From Lewinellaceae bacterium (GTDB taxonomy: Bacteria; Bacteroidota; Bacteroidia; Chitinophagales; Saprospiraceae), in the NCBI GenBank assembly GCA_020636375.1, contig JACJXZ010000015.1:186001-250000 (forward strand): a DNA stretch of 64,000 bases, written 5' to 3'. Each line of letters starts with the position of its first letter. Position 1 is the stretch's first letter. Below are positions 1-8,577 of the stretch, piece by piece. The position numbers and the translations under genes are program-made. The notes below the pieces were generated by a model. That model had not been told where the DNA came from. It saw only the letters and a list, made by a program, of their open reading frames with translations, and did no database searches.

Positions 1-1
1 C

Positions 2-688
2 GGCAACCCGGCCTGCGGGCACAATATCTTTGCTCCCGGCAACTACCAGGCCTGGCTGAATTCCGTAGACGACGGGCTGGTGATCAGCAGCCTGGCCAAC
101 CCCAGCCTCCTGCCGCTTTGGGAACTTTGCGAGAACAGCACCCGCCGGGCAGCTGTGGAGCAAGCCTTTCAGGCCTACGCCTCCGCCCACGAGCTGCCGC
201 CGGTCGTGACCGACGCCAAAACCAGCATCACCGAGATCCTCATCAAATCCGGCACGGAAGAAAACCCCTATTTCTACCAGGAACCAGGCTTTAAAGTGAT
301 CCCTGAAAACCTGAATGACGGCACCGACGGCGACTTTATCTTCCTGATGTATAAAGAAGGGCTGGATATCGAAGCCAGTATCAATGAGCTGGCTACCGTC
401 AGCGGCGTCAATCCCCAGGCGCCTGCCGGCTGGTTCCGGATCGGTACAGACCTCAACGAGGGGACCGGTTCGGGTGGAGACCCGGAAATCTACCTCTGTT
501 ATAAAAAAGCCGCCTTCAGCGACAACCCGATCCGCCAGCTGATGGTCCTTAAAGGGGAGGAACCCCCGCTTCCTGAAGGTTTTGTGTTCGTGAGTAATTT
601 TTATTACCACAACAACCAGGACTGCAACCATGGCGCAGGCGGAACGCCTGTCTACCTCATCTATTCGAGAGAGGTGTCGAAGCCGTAG
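2..688 (+). CDS. MACPF/MABP-type protein, 5'-truncated by the window edge
   Basis: Only the C-terminal part of this protein is inside the window; the reading frame is open from base 2. It is a close paralog of the complete gene at 925-2385: both carry the stretch WELCE, then TELATVSG/NELATVSG-like blocks and PEIYLCY. The visible part has three repeats of an N-L-N-(D/E)-G-T...(I/V)-(Y/F)-L-x-Y motif, the pattern of the MABP beta-prism that accompanies some bacterial perforin-like (MACPF) proteins. By analogy with the neighbour the missing part should hold a lipoprotein signal and the MACPF domain. The role, pore formation or membrane attack at the cell surface, is inferred from the family only. 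An internal GTG at 80 could be mistaken for the start, but homology with the neighbour runs upstream of it. Confidence 0.8.
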   Translation, partial: GNPACGHNIFAPGNYQAWLNSVDDGLVISSLANPSLLPLWELCENSTRRAAVEQAFQAYASAHELPPVVTDAKTSITEILIKSGTEENPYFYQEPGFKVIPENLNDGTDGDFIFLMYKEGLDIEASINELATVSGVNPQAPAGWFRIGTDLNEGTGSGGDPEIYLCYKKAAFSDNPIRQLMVLKGEEPPLPEGFVFVSNFYYHNNQDCNHGAGGTPVYLIYSREVSKP

Positions 689-703
689 GCTGTTTTGCAT
701 CTG

Positions 704-740
704 AAAAGGCGAAGGAACCTTTGGGGGCTTTCGCCTTTTT
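704..740 (+). terminator. Rho-independent terminator of the first MACPF gene
   Basis: A 10-bp stem AAAAGGCGAA (704-713) pairs with TTCGCCTTTT (730-739) and ends in a T run. It lies 15 bases after the stop codon. Its sequence context (GCATC before the stem, GGAACCT in the loop) is also seen in the terminator after the second MACPF gene. Confidence 0.85.
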
Positions 741-924
741 AATCACTACTTAGATGCCCGGCCTCTACATTTTTCTATCCGCCGTAAAGGAAATTCTTTC
801 TCCTCCTTTGCAGCCCCCGGAATAAAGAATTGTCTTTCTAATACCTCTCATCCGATATCGGCCTCGCACAGGAATTCCACCAACGGGAAATGTTTTTGGC
901 TTTTTCTAATTAAAACCACAGATC

Positions 925-2385
925 ATGAAACACCCGCTGACCATTTCCCCATGGATTATGGCGCTGGCCCTGTTGGCCTTTTCTGCCTGCCAGAAAGACG
1001 CCTCCGTCCCCGAACCCGTCAACCTGCCTGAACTGCCGGGCCTGCACTACCTGGGCCGGGGCTACAACGCCTTCGGCGACTATGCAACTGCCGGCGAGCT
1101 GAAAGCCCCGCTGATCAGTTTCCGGCATTTCAGGAAAGAGGTTGCTGGAGCGTACGAATACAAAGTGCCCGAAGAAGTCGAGGTGCAGGCCGTGAACGAG
1201 AGCCGTTTTGAGTCGTTTTCGGCCCCGGACATCGAAAAGTTCCAAAACCAGCTCCAGGCATCCGCCGGGCTGGACGGCGGCTTCCCGTTCTTCAGCGGCG
1301 CCATCGCCGCCAGCTTCGAAGCCGTCCATTACCGGACCACTTACTATGCTTTTGCCCTGGCGAGCCATACGGTGAACCGCTGGAAGATAGCGCTGCCATA
1401 CGATGCCGCGCTCCTGAGAACAATGCTGACCGAGGAGGCCAGAACGGCATTGGCGACGCTGCCGCCGGCCCAGTTGTTCGGACAATACGGAACCCACCTC
1501 CTGACGGCTGCTGCCGTCGGGGGCCGGGCCGATTATTATGTCGCCGCCGACAAGAGCCAAACCGGGGCGCTCGACCTGGCGCAGGCTGCCGAGGCCGCTT
1601 TCAAAGCCAGCCTGGGAGATGGCCGCCTGAACGTCGATCCGCAAGATCAGGAAATGGCGGCTACCCTGCGGGAGCATTCTTTTATCGGCGTTCGCGTCCA
1701 GGGTGGAAATCCGGCACCCGGCCAGCAAATTTTTGGCGAGGCCAATTACCATTCCTGGCTGAATTCCGTTGATGAAAACCCGGCGCTTTGCGGCTTTTCC
1801 ATCCCGGGCCTGATGCCGATCTGGGAGCTGTGCGAAACCGGCGCCCGGCGGGCAGAACTGGAGGAAGCCTTCCGGCATTACGCTGCCGGCTTTGAATTGC
1901 CGCCCGTCATTGAAGACGCCAAAACCAACATCGCGGAAGTCCTGGTCAAATCCGGCCCACATGAGAATCCTTACTATTACCAGGCGCCGGGATACAAAGT
2001 CATCCCGGAAAACCTGAACGACAAAGCGGGTGGAGATTACGTTTACCTGATGTATAAGGAGGGCCTGGATGCCGAACCCAGCGTCACGGAACTGGCGACG
2101 GTCAGCGGCGCGAACCCGACACCCCCTCCCGGCTGGTTCCGGATTGCGGCCAACCTGAACGAAGGCACCGGCACCGGCGACCCGGAAATCTACCTGTGTT
2201 ATCAGAGGGCGGTCAGCGACGGCCCGATCCGGCAGATCAGGGTGGTCAAGGGCGAGGGCGCTCTCCCCCCGGAAGGGTTCAAACTGGTAAAAAACCTCTA
2301 CTTCGGCAACGTGCAGGACCTCAACCACGGCACGGACGGGCAACAGGTTTTCCTGGCGGTTTCGAGGGAGGATTCGCGGCATTAG
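925..2385 (+). CDS. MACPF domain lipoprotein with C-terminal MABP-type repeats
   Basis: A 486-residue predicted lipoprotein. The N-terminus is a signal peptide with lipobox LAFSAC (Cys22), so the mature protein should be membrane-anchored. The MACPF signature is visible as FGQYGTHLL followed by GG, the conserved YGTH...GG part of perforin/complement folds, at about residues 189-205. The C-terminal third carries three repeats like NLNEGTGTGDPEIYLCY, matching the MABP beta-prism known to accompany bacterial MACPF proteins. Family knowledge suggests membrane binding and oligomeric pore formation; the target (competitor bacteria, eukaryotic prey or self) cannot be told from sequence. It lies in tandem with a paralog ending at 688 and probably has its own promoter in the 236-bp gap. 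It converges on the tricorn gene. Confidence 0.85.
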   Translation: MKHPLTISPWIMALALLAFSACQKDASVPEPVNLPELPGLHYLGRGYNAFGDYATAGELKAPLISFRHFRKEVAGAYEYKVPEEVEVQAVNESRFESFSAPDIEKFQNQLQASAGLDGGFPFFSGAIAASFEAVHYRTTYYAFALASHTVNRWKIALPYDAALLRTMLTEEARTALATLPPAQLFGQYGTHLLTAAAVGGRADYYVAADKSQTGALDLAQAAEAAFKASLGDGRLNVDPQDQEMAATLREHSFIGVRVQGGNPAPGQQIFGEANYHSWLNSVDENPALCGFSIPGLMPIWELCETGARRAELEEAFRHYAAGFELPPVIEDAKTNIAEVLVKSGPHENPYYYQAPGYKVIPENLNDKAGGDYVYLMYKEGLDAEPSVTELATVSGANPTPPPGWFRIAANLNEGTGTGDPEIYLCYQRAVSDGPIRQIRVVKGEGALPPEGFKLVKNLYFGNVQDLNHGTDGQQVFLAVSREDSRH

Positions 2386-2395
2386 AAGATATATT

Positions 2396-2445
2396 GCATC
2401 AAAAAAGGCGGAGGAACCTATGGATGCCTCCGCCTTTTTTGATGC
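2396..2445. terminator. Bidirectional terminator between MACPF and tricorn genes
   Basis: A perfect 19-bp inverted repeat: arm 2396-2414 (GCATCAAAAAAGGCGGAGG) and its complement at 2427-2445. A/T runs lie within both arms, so the hairpin can stop transcription from the MACPF gene and from the convergent tricorn gene (stop at 2465). It resembles the terminator at 704-740. Confidence 0.9.
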
Positions 2446-2464
2446 GATGCCCGCCCGCTGCCGC

Positions 2465-5400
2465 CTACGGCCGGGCCTGCTCCAGCTGCCTTAACAGCTC
2501 CTTCACGGCCGCCTCCAGTTGCTGGTCTTTCCCTTTGCTGACCACGCCCGGCTCGTTCGGCACTTTGATGTCGGGCTCCAGCTGGTTGTTCTCCAGGTAT
2601 TGCCCGTCGTTGGTGACGACGCCGACCTGCGGGATGCCAAAGACGAGGTCGCCGGTGTGCAGGCGCTCCCACCAGACGGCGGTGGCCGTTCCCGGCACGG
2701 GCATGCCGATCAGCTTGCCGATGCCGAGGGCTTTGTAGGCGTAGGGGAACATGTGGGCGTCGGAGTAGTTGCTCTCGCTCATCAGCACCACGGAAGGCTT
2801 GTACCATTTGGACATGGGTTCGCTGCCCAGGTCCTGCCCGCGCGGCATCATGGTCACGTACTTCTGGCCGCTGAGGAAGGTGGCCAGGTTGTCGTGCAGC
2901 CAGCCGCCGCCGTTGAACCGGGTGTCCACGATCAGGGCTTCCTTGTTGGCGTGGCGGCCCAGCACCTCTTCGTAGACGGTGCGGTAGCTGTCGTCGTTCA
3001 TGCCGCGCACGTGCACGTAGCCGAGGCGGCCGCCGGAGAGCGCTTCTACCGCTGTGCGGCAGTTTTCCACCCAGCGCTGGTAGCGCAGCTCGCTCTCTTC
3101 GCCCAGGGTGATGGGCTTGACCACCTCTTCCCAGCGCTCCTTGCTGGCCGGGTCGAAGAGGCTGAGCAACGTGTTCTTGTCTGCCTTGCGGTTGAGCAGG
3201 GGATAGGGGTTGGCGCCGGCGCCAATGGCCTGGCCGTCGATCTTTTCGATGACGACGCCGGCCTTGATCTTTGAATCGTCTTTCACTACCGGGCTTTTGT
3301 CCATCACCTCGGCGACCTTCAGGCCCTCGCCCTGGTAATCGTAGTCATAAAACAGGCCCAGGGCCGCCGTCTGGTCGCCTGTTTCGTTTTCGGGGCGGAA
3401 GCGGGCGCCGGTGTGGGAGGCGTTCAGCTCGCCCAGCATTTCGCTGAGCATGTCGGCAAAGTCGTGGTCGTTGTTGATGTGGGGCAGGAAGCGGGCGTAG
3501 GCCTGCTTGTAGTATTCCCATTCCACGTCGTGCAGGCTGGTTTTGTAGAACTTCTTGTCGACCTGCCGCCAGACGTGCTCGAAGAGGTACTGCCGCTCGG
3601 AAGGCTCCTGCAGGACCATCTCCCCGCTGATGCCGATGGGCTTGGCCTCGGCGGATTCGATCTCGATCTTTTTGATCTGGCCATCGGCCAGCACGAAAAT
3701 ATTCTTTTCCTCCTTGTCGACGATGAAGGCGCTGGGCGACTTGCTGCCCAGTTTGGCCAGTATTTTGGTGTCCTTGCTGCGCAGGTCCGTCTTCCAGAGG
3801 TCGTAGCCGTTTTCGAATTTGGCGAGGTAGAACAGCTTCTCCCCGTCTTTGGTGACGTAGGCGTCCGCCATTTGGGAGGAGTGGATGGTCAGGCGCTCCT
3901 TGCGGTCTTCGATGCCGTCCAGCTCGATCTTCACCGGTTTGATCTCCTCTTTCTCCTTTTTCTTGTCCTCTTCTTTGCCTTCCTTCTCCTTCTCTTCTTT
4001 TTCCTTGTCATTCATCAGCTTATATTCCTCCTCGTTCATCGTGAATTTATCGTATGCCTCCCGGGTGAAGAACAGGGCGTAGGCGTCCGCTTCGCCTCCC
4101 CGGCCGGAGTGGTTCTGCATGCCGTCGCGGTTGGAGAACCAGAGCATCATCTGGCCGTCCATCATCCATTTGGGGCGGAAGGCGCCGTAGCCGCTTTTGG
4201 TGAGGTTTTCCGGCTCTTCGCCCCCTTTGGCGCTCACCAGGCCGGCCTGGCTGGTCCACTGTTTTGGCTGGAGGAATTCTACCAGCAGCCACTTGCTGTC
4301 GGGCGACCATTCGTAGTACTGGTCGCCGTCGGAGTAGGAGTAGTTTTTGTCGCCGGCCAGGATCAGGCGGGGTTCCCTGCTTTCCAGGTTGACCACTTTC
4401 AGGGTGGTGCGTTCTTCCAGGTAGGCCACTTCTTTGCCGTCGGGGGAGTAGGCCGGCTGAAATTCCTCCGCCGGGCTGTCGACGACGGCCTTTTCGTCGA
4501 TCAGGGTGGCGTTGAAGAAGTAAGGCTCTGCCTCGCGGTGGATGGAGGCCTGGTAGACGTTCCAGCTGCCGCCCCGCTCGCCGGCGTAGAGCAGGGAGCG
4601 GCCGTCCGGGCTGAAGCTCACCGAGCGTTCCTGTTCGGGGGTGTTGGTGATGCGGCGGGTGGTGCCTTCGGCTACCGAGGCGACGAATACCTCGCCGCGG
4701 TGGACGAAGGCCATCTCCTTGCCGTTGGGGGAGAGGGCCATTTCGGAAATCTCGCTGTTCACCTTCACCGTCTGGGCGTCGTTGTAGCGGTCGCCGGTGG
4801 CGATCTGTATGGCTACTTTCTGCGGATCCTGCCCTTCTTTCATGGTGTAAATCTCGCCGTCGAAGTGGAAGCAGAGGGTGCCGTCCTTGCTGGCAGTCAG
4901 GTAGCGCACGGGATGCTTTTCGAAGCGGGTCAGTTGTTTTTTCGCTTTAGGGTTGTCCAGCGGCATGTAAAAGACGTTGAAATCGCCGGCCTCTTCGCTG
5001 AGGTAGTAGATGCCCTGTTCGCCGGGGGCGAAGACGGGGTTGCGGTCCTCGCCCTCGAAGTCCGTCAGCTGGCGGTAGGTATCGGTTTCCGTATCGTAAA
5101 TCCACACGTCGCGGGTAACGGAGGAAGTATGGTGTTTGCGGAACTCGTCCTCGTACCCTTTGCGGTCGTGGTAGAGGAGCAATTTGCCGTCGGCGCTCAC
5201 CCGGGTGTCGAGGGCGGGCACGGGCAGGGCCTGTTTCGGCATGCCGCCCTCCACCGGTATCTGGTACAGCTCCGGCAGCACCCCGGAGGGGAACTGGGCA
5301 TTGGAGGCGATATCCAGGCGGGAAGAGGTGAACAGGACGGCCTTATCGTCGGCGGTGAAATCGGAGGGGTAGTCGCCGGCCGAGTGGTAGGTCAGCCGCC

Positions 5401-5707
5401 GGGCCGCCCCGCCTTCCGCCGGCATGACGTATACGTCGAAATTGCCGTAGCGGTCGGAAGCAAAGGCGATCGACTTCCCGTCGTGCGACCAGACGGGGCT
5501 ATGGTCGTAGGCCTCGTGCAGGGTCAGCGGGTAGGCCAGGCCGCCCTCGCTGGGCACGCGGTACAGGTCGCCTTTATAGCTGAAGACGATGGCCGTGCCG
5601 TCGGGGGAGATGGCGGGGTAGCGCATCCAGAGGGGGGCGTCCTGGGCAGAGAGCATTGATGCTGCTGTACTGAAGAACAATAACAGGGGGATGATTGTAC
5701 GTGACAT
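2465..5707 (-). CDS. Tricorn-type S41 serine protease, secreted
   Basis: A 1080-residue homolog of tricorn protease, an oligopeptide-degrading S41 peptidase. The start at 5707 is chosen because it gives an immediate signal peptide (MSRTIIPLLLFF...LSAQ); the frame stays open to 5773 with a non-conserved leader. The N-terminal two thirds are WD40/TolB-like propeller blades (repeated SPDGK and WSPDSK motifs). A Lys/Glu-rich linker follows around residues 565-590, then the core, a PDZ-like segment and the S41 domain. Catalytic candidates are His765 (in NASHTGA) and Ser982-Asp983 (in SNYSDAH), the same order and SD pairing as in archaeal tricorn. In Bacteroidota such proteins are exported, so periplasmic peptide turnover is the likely role. 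It appears to be monocistronic with promoter 5771-5778. Confidence 0.92.
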   Translation of the reverse strand: MSRTIIPLLLFFSTAASMLSAQDAPLWMRYPAISPDGTAIVFSYKGDLYRVPSEGGLAYPLTLHEAYDHSPVWSHDGKSIAFASDRYGNFDVYVMPAEGGAARRLTYHSAGDYPSDFTADDKAVLFTSSRLDIASNAQFPSGVLPELYQIPVEGGMPKQALPVPALDTRVSADGKLLLYHDRKGYEDEFRKHHTSSVTRDVWIYDTETDTYRQLTDFEGEDRNPVFAPGEQGIYYLSEEAGDFNVFYMPLDNPKAKKQLTRFEKHPVRYLTASKDGTLCFHFDGEIYTMKEGQDPQKVAIQIATGDRYNDAQTVKVNSEISEMALSPNGKEMAFVHRGEVFVASVAEGTTRRITNTPEQERSVSFSPDGRSLLYAGERGGSWNVYQASIHREAEPYFFNATLIDEKAVVDSPAEEFQPAYSPDGKEVAYLEERTTLKVVNLESREPRLILAGDKNYSYSDGDQYYEWSPDSKWLLVEFLQPKQWTSQAGLVSAKGGEEPENLTKSGYGAFRPKWMMDGQMMLWFSNRDGMQNHSGRGGEADAYALFFTREAYDKFTMNEEEYKLMNDKEKEEKEKEGKEEDKKKEKEEIKPVKIELDGIEDRKERLTIHSSQMADAYVTKDGEKLFYLAKFENGYDLWKTDLRSKDTKILAKLGSKSPSAFIVDKEEKNIFVLADGQIKKIEIESAEAKPIGISGEMVLQEPSERQYLFEHVWRQVDKKFYKTSLHDVEWEYYKQAYARFLPHINNDHDFADMLSEMLGELNASHTGARFRPENETGDQTAALGLFYDYDYQGEGLKVAEVMDKSPVVKDDSKIKAGVVIEKIDGQAIGAGANPYPLLNRKADKNTLLSLFDPASKERWEEVVKPITLGEESELRYQRWVENCRTAVEALSGGRLGYVHVRGMNDDSYRTVYEEVLGRHANKEALIVDTRFNGGGWLHDNLATFLSGQKYVTMMPRGQDLGSEPMSKWYKPSVVLMSESNYSDAHMFPYAYKALGIGKLIGMPVPGTATAVWWERLHTGDLVFGIPQVGVVTNDGQYLENNQLEPDIKVPNEPGVVSKGKDQQLEAAVKELLRQLEQARP

Positions 5708-5770
5708 TGGTTTTGGATTTGGTTGTAGAAAGTTGCGTGAAGTTAGGAAATAATCGCGTTTAAGACGGGG

Positions 5771-5778
5771 CAAATATA
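5771..5778 (-). promoter_or_regulatory. Bacteroidota-type -7 box (TATATTTG) of the tricorn gene
   Basis: On the minus strand TATATTTG fits TAnnTTTG exactly, with a TTG about 15 bases upstream as a possible -33 element. Transcription would begin near 5764, giving a leader of about 57 nt before the chosen ATG at 5707. This also argues against a start at 5773. Confidence 0.6.
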
Positions 5779-6241
5779 GGGAAATAGCGGCATCAATGGC
5801 GGCGCGGAAAGGAATTTGGACGGGGGGCGGGGCCTGGATGTTTCCTGGGCGGGGTTATCCCTGAAATTGGATATGCTGACCTGGCTGGTTTTGTGACTGA
5901 CAAAATCCTGGCGCGACTCCAGCCAGGACGTCACCTCCAGCCGTGCGTCAGTATAACTTCCTAAAAAATAACCAGGTGACAAGCTTTTTAACGGCTATGG
6001 ATTGTCCAGGAGGCGAAGTTCAAAAAAACGGCCCAGGTTGTAGTTTTTTGGGCGTTGATTTGGTGGACGGCTTCTTTGGACACTTTTGGCGGGGGAAGTA
6101 ATTCTTTGGGGTGGAGGGTGTGCGGTGCATTTAAACGGCCGATTTGCTGGACTCAAAAGAGTTACATTGATCAAAGGTAGAAATTCGGAATTCTTGTTTT
6201 GGCCGGCACACAAGAATAAAGGAAATCACTCAGCCTGGCTG
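5779..6241. other. Intergenic stretch without a convincing gene
   Basis: About 460 bases. Short open frames exist on the minus strand (5743-5982 and 5995-6213), but neither has a recognisable domain or start context and the first overlaps the tricorn promoter. I see no strong hairpin or terminator in it. Confidence 0.5.
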
Positions 6242-6997
6242 TTATTTGTCAATGGGCGGCAGCTTTGAAGCACTTGGAGAGGCGAGGATCGAGCGCATTT
6301 GTGTAATAGCAGCTTCATTCAACCGGATCACCCGTTCGTCCTGGCTTAAGCCTTGCCGGATCAATTCGGCGTTTATGGCTTCCAGGTTGGCGAGTACGAG
6401 CAACTGTTCCGTAGTGGCCTGATCCCTAATGTTTCCTTTGGCTTCTGGGTTTTGCGTCCGCCACTCTTTGGCAGTCATTCCAAACAAGGCAAGGTTGAGA
6501 ATATCTGCTTCACCTGCATAAACCAGGCCGCTTGTTTTATCCTGCGCGAGCCGGGGCGGGATGAGTTCCTCTTTAATCGCATCCGTATGGACTGAGTAAT
6601 TGATTTTGGTTAGAATACGCCTGACACTCCACTCTAAAGCTTCATGCCGCTCTTGTGCTTCGATGGCCTTTAATCGCTGAAACTCTTTGACCAGATAAAC
6701 ATAAAACTCCGGGCTTAACCACGTTGCAAACTGCACAGCAATATCACTATGCGCATATGTCCCACCGTAACGCCCGGATTTTGCCGTTATCCCGATTGCC
6801 CCAGTATTTTCAATCCATTTTGAAACGGACATCAGGAAAGTATTGCGCGTGAATTCCGCTTTAATGTGGTGGAATTGCACCACATTAAAACCAGGGTTAT
6901 GGACTTTTTCCCAAACGCCGAGAAACTCTATGGTAGAGCCATTACGCAGCCAGTTGCGAATATGGTCTCTTGGATCCCCTTCAAACTTGCGAGCCAT
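6242..6997 (-). CDS. KilA-N domain protein, N-terminus removed by element insertion
   Basis: The 251-residue open frame begins at an internal Met (MARKFEGDPRDHIRNWL) and carries a KilA-N DNA-binding domain (GVWEKVHNP..N, SVSKWIENTGAIGI, YGGTYAHSDIAVQFATWLSPEF) at about residues 15-105. A charged C-terminal region follows (ALEWSVRRILTKINYSVHTDAIK). KilA-N proteins occur in phages and mobile or accessory loci and bind DNA. The original start lies at 7185: removing the 90-bp element at 7024-7113 plus one copy of its 8-bp target duplication rejoins MAKKKKTLSVQG...KEKGD to YISLTDMARKF in one frame. As it stands the insertion (98 bp) shifts the frame. The rest could only be made by re-initiation at 6997, so function is doubtful. 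Confidence 0.8.
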   Translation of the reverse strand: MARKFEGDPRDHIRNWLRNGSTIEFLGVWEKVHNPGFNVVQFHHIKAEFTRNTFLMSVSKWIENTGAIGITAKSGRYGGTYAHSDIAVQFATWLSPEFYVYLVKEFQRLKAIEAQERHEALEWSVRRILTKINYSVHTDAIKEELIPPRLAQDKTSGLVYAGEADILNLALFGMTAKEWRTQNPEAKGNIRDQATTEQLLVLANLEAINAELIRQGLSQDERVIRLNEAAITQMRSILASPSASKLPPIDK

Positions 6998-7185
6998 ATC
7001 TGTAAGGCTGATATAGTCTCCTTGGTGGTGTATTAAATCCGTTGAATTTTCGGTGCAAATGGAGAGCGGACCTCCAGGTCCGCTGAATGGATCAACGGAT
7101 TTAATACACCACCGTCTCCTTTTTCTTTGAGGATCAAAGTGATCTCACTACCCTGTACGGATAGTGTTTTTTTCTTCTTAGCCAT
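6998..7185 (-). pseudogene. Detached 5' part of the KilA-N gene
   Basis: From ATG 7185 the frame reads MAKKKKTLSVQGSEITLILK then EKGD, and runs into the inserted element, where it continues as foreign sequence and stops near 7033. Together with 6242-6997 it forms the ancestral gene. A TACACTTG box about 10 bases upstream of the ATG, one mismatch from TAnnTTTG, might be its promoter. Confidence 0.8.
7024..7113. mobile_element. 90-bp MITE, copy A1, inserted in the KilA-N gene
   Basis: The ends are perfect 22-bp inverted repeats beginning GGTGGTGTATTAAATCC (7024-7045 and 7092-7113). The element is flanked by an 8-bp direct repeat GTCTCCTT (7016-7023 and 7114-7121), a target-site duplication. 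The centre has an 18-base palindrome GCGGACCTCCAGGTCCGC. It has no coding capacity. A second copy, 94 percent identical and in inverse orientation, lies at 39025-39114. The signs are those of a non-autonomous element moved by a transposase elsewhere in the genome; the family is not assigned. Confidence 0.92.
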
Positions 7186-7250
7186 AACTGCAAGTGTACA
7201 ATATTTTGGTTTAAAAAAATCCAAAACCGTAATAAACGAAATCATTTGTT

Positions 7251-7266
7251 CCATAGCGCGCTATGG
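7251..7266. promoter_or_regulatory. 16-bp perfect palindrome upstream of the KilA-N gene
   Basis: CCATAGCGCGCTATGG is a perfect dyad 65 bases upstream of the ancestral KilA-N ATG (7185). It may be an operator for a dimeric regulator, possibly the KilA-N protein itself. That is inference from position only. Confidence 0.35.
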
Positions 7267-7578
7267 AAATAGTTTTGGGCGCCCTTTTTGTTTTTGGTAA
7301 AAAGGAATTATCCAGAATGATGAGGAGAAAGATCATGTTTCCAGCCTATTAATGACCAAAAAAACGGACGCTGCAAATTTTCTGGACTTTGGAGTGGAGT
7401 CTAAATAACCCAACCCTTTTTTTGGAAAGTCCCGACCCCCATCAGTTTCGGTACAACAAATGTCAAGCCTTTCGATGGACATGCAGAATTGTGGCGGGCA
7501 GGCCATTCAAAACTTTGGCGACCCAAATTCCTTTAAAAGAATTGACTCTTGTGTTTGAACGATCACCTAAAACAAAAA
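7267..7578. other. Intergenic stretch, no gene seen
   Basis: About 310 bases between the KilA-N gene and the downstream end of the epimerase gene. A plus-strand open frame (7389-7775) crosses it but mostly lies antisense to the epimerase gene and has no domain. No clear terminator is visible. Confidence 0.5.
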
Positions 7579-8577
7579 TCATTCGACTTCAGCCAACTGC
7601 ACCTTCCGCCCTGAAAGTTCCTCCTCTAAAGCAATGCGGATTGGCGTGTACGATATGCCCAGCTCTTTTTCCGCTTTACTTCCGTCTGCATGAATGCCTT
7701 TGCTCATGGTACGCACCTGATCTATATACATTCTCAGCGGAGGTTCCTTTTTTGTCAGGCGGGAAATTCCAGTGAGTAATGATGCACTAGCCAAAGCTAA
7801 CCAGGTGGGCATTTGAATTTTTGGTAATTCGGCCCCGGATATTGCGCTAATCATTTTATTTAATTCGCCTAAGGTGATTACCTCGTTAGCGATGATGTAC
7901 TTCTCCCCAATATTTCCATCTTTTTCCAGCGCCCTGATGATCCCTTCCGCGACATCTTTTACATGGACCCAGGTAAAGGGTACATTCGTAAACACCTGTG
8001 CCGGCAAACGCCCGTTTACTACGTCGGATACATATAATCCTGACGTTTTCTGGTTTCCGGGCCCCAATACTACACCCGGATAAACCACGACTAAGGGCAA
8101 ACCACGATTCTCATACATATCCCGCGCCAACTGGCCAGCCTCGAATTTTGTTTTTGCATATCTGCTGAACAGCCTGGGGCCCACCTGGCTTTTTTCGTTA
8201 AACGGAGCATCCTCCGGCTTGCCAAAAGCTACCACAGTGGAAACATGAACAACTTTTGATGTTTTGGTTTCAAGCGCGCATTCCATTACGTTGCGCGTGC
8301 CTTCTACATTTATTTCCCGGTAAAGGCCATTATCGGCCTGCCAGAAAGAATAAAGGGCTGCCAGGTTAACCACCCAGTCGCAGCCTTCCATTCCTCGTAA
8401 AACAGACGCCTTGTCCCGGACATCGCCCTCGGCCACATTGATGCCCATGGCTTTAACCTTATCGAAGTTAGGGCTGCTTTTTCTAACCAGGCAGAAAAGT
8501 TCATGTCCGGTGCCTTTCAGCTGATGGAGCAATTCGGTTCCGATAAACCCGGTCGCTCCCGTGATGAAGATTTTCAT
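7579..8577 (-). CDS. NAD-dependent epimerase/dehydratase, extended SDR family
   Basis: A 332-residue extended short-chain dehydrogenase of the dihydroflavonol-reductase-like group. The Rossmann motif GATGFIG is at residues 7-13, the segment GDVRD near residue 52 and NLAALYSFW near residue 70. The active-site pair is in SRYAKTKFEAG (Tyr and Lys spaced YxxxK). The length is normal for the family and the start MKIFITG is standard. It should catalyse an NAD(P)-linked redox or epimerisation step on a sugar nucleotide, a steroid-like compound or another small substrate; the substrate cannot be told. It stands alone in a lower-GC accessory stretch between the KilA-N gene and the toxin-antitoxin pair. 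Confidence 0.88.
   Translation of the reverse strand: MKIFITGATGFIGTELLHQLKGTGHELFCLVRKSSPNFDKVKAMGINVAEGDVRDKASVLRGMEGCDWVVNLAALYSFWQADNGLYREINVEGTRNVMECALETKTSKVVHVSTVVAFGKPEDAPFNEKSQVGPRLFSRYAKTKFEAGQLARDMYENRGLPLVVVYPGVVLGPGNQKTSGLYVSDVVNGRLPAQVFTNVPFTWVHVKDVAEGIIRALEKDGNIGEKYIIANEVITLGELNKMISAISGAELPKIQMPTWLALASASLLTGISRLTKKEPPLRMYIDQVRTMSKGIHADGSKAEKELGISYTPIRIALEEELSGRKVQLAEVE

Noticed and set aside
910..2382. Long open frame of 490 codons on the minus strand antisense to the MACPF gene
   Set aside because: It is the mirror of a high-GC gene; it has no domain, no start context, and the sense protein has clear lipoprotein and MACPF signals.
3413..5659. Long plus-strand open frame of 748 codons antisense to the tricorn gene
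   Set aside because: Composition is Val/Gly/Leu-rich with no motif, typical of an antisense shadow of a GC-rich gene; the minus-strand frame has catalytic motifs.
5743..5982. Minus-strand frame of 79 codons upstream of the tricorn gene
   Set aside because: It overlaps the tricorn promoter and start region, has no domain and no supporting context.
7389..7775. Plus-strand frame of 128 codons near the epimerase gene
   Set aside because: Overlaps the 3' part of the epimerase gene in antisense and has no recognisable feature.
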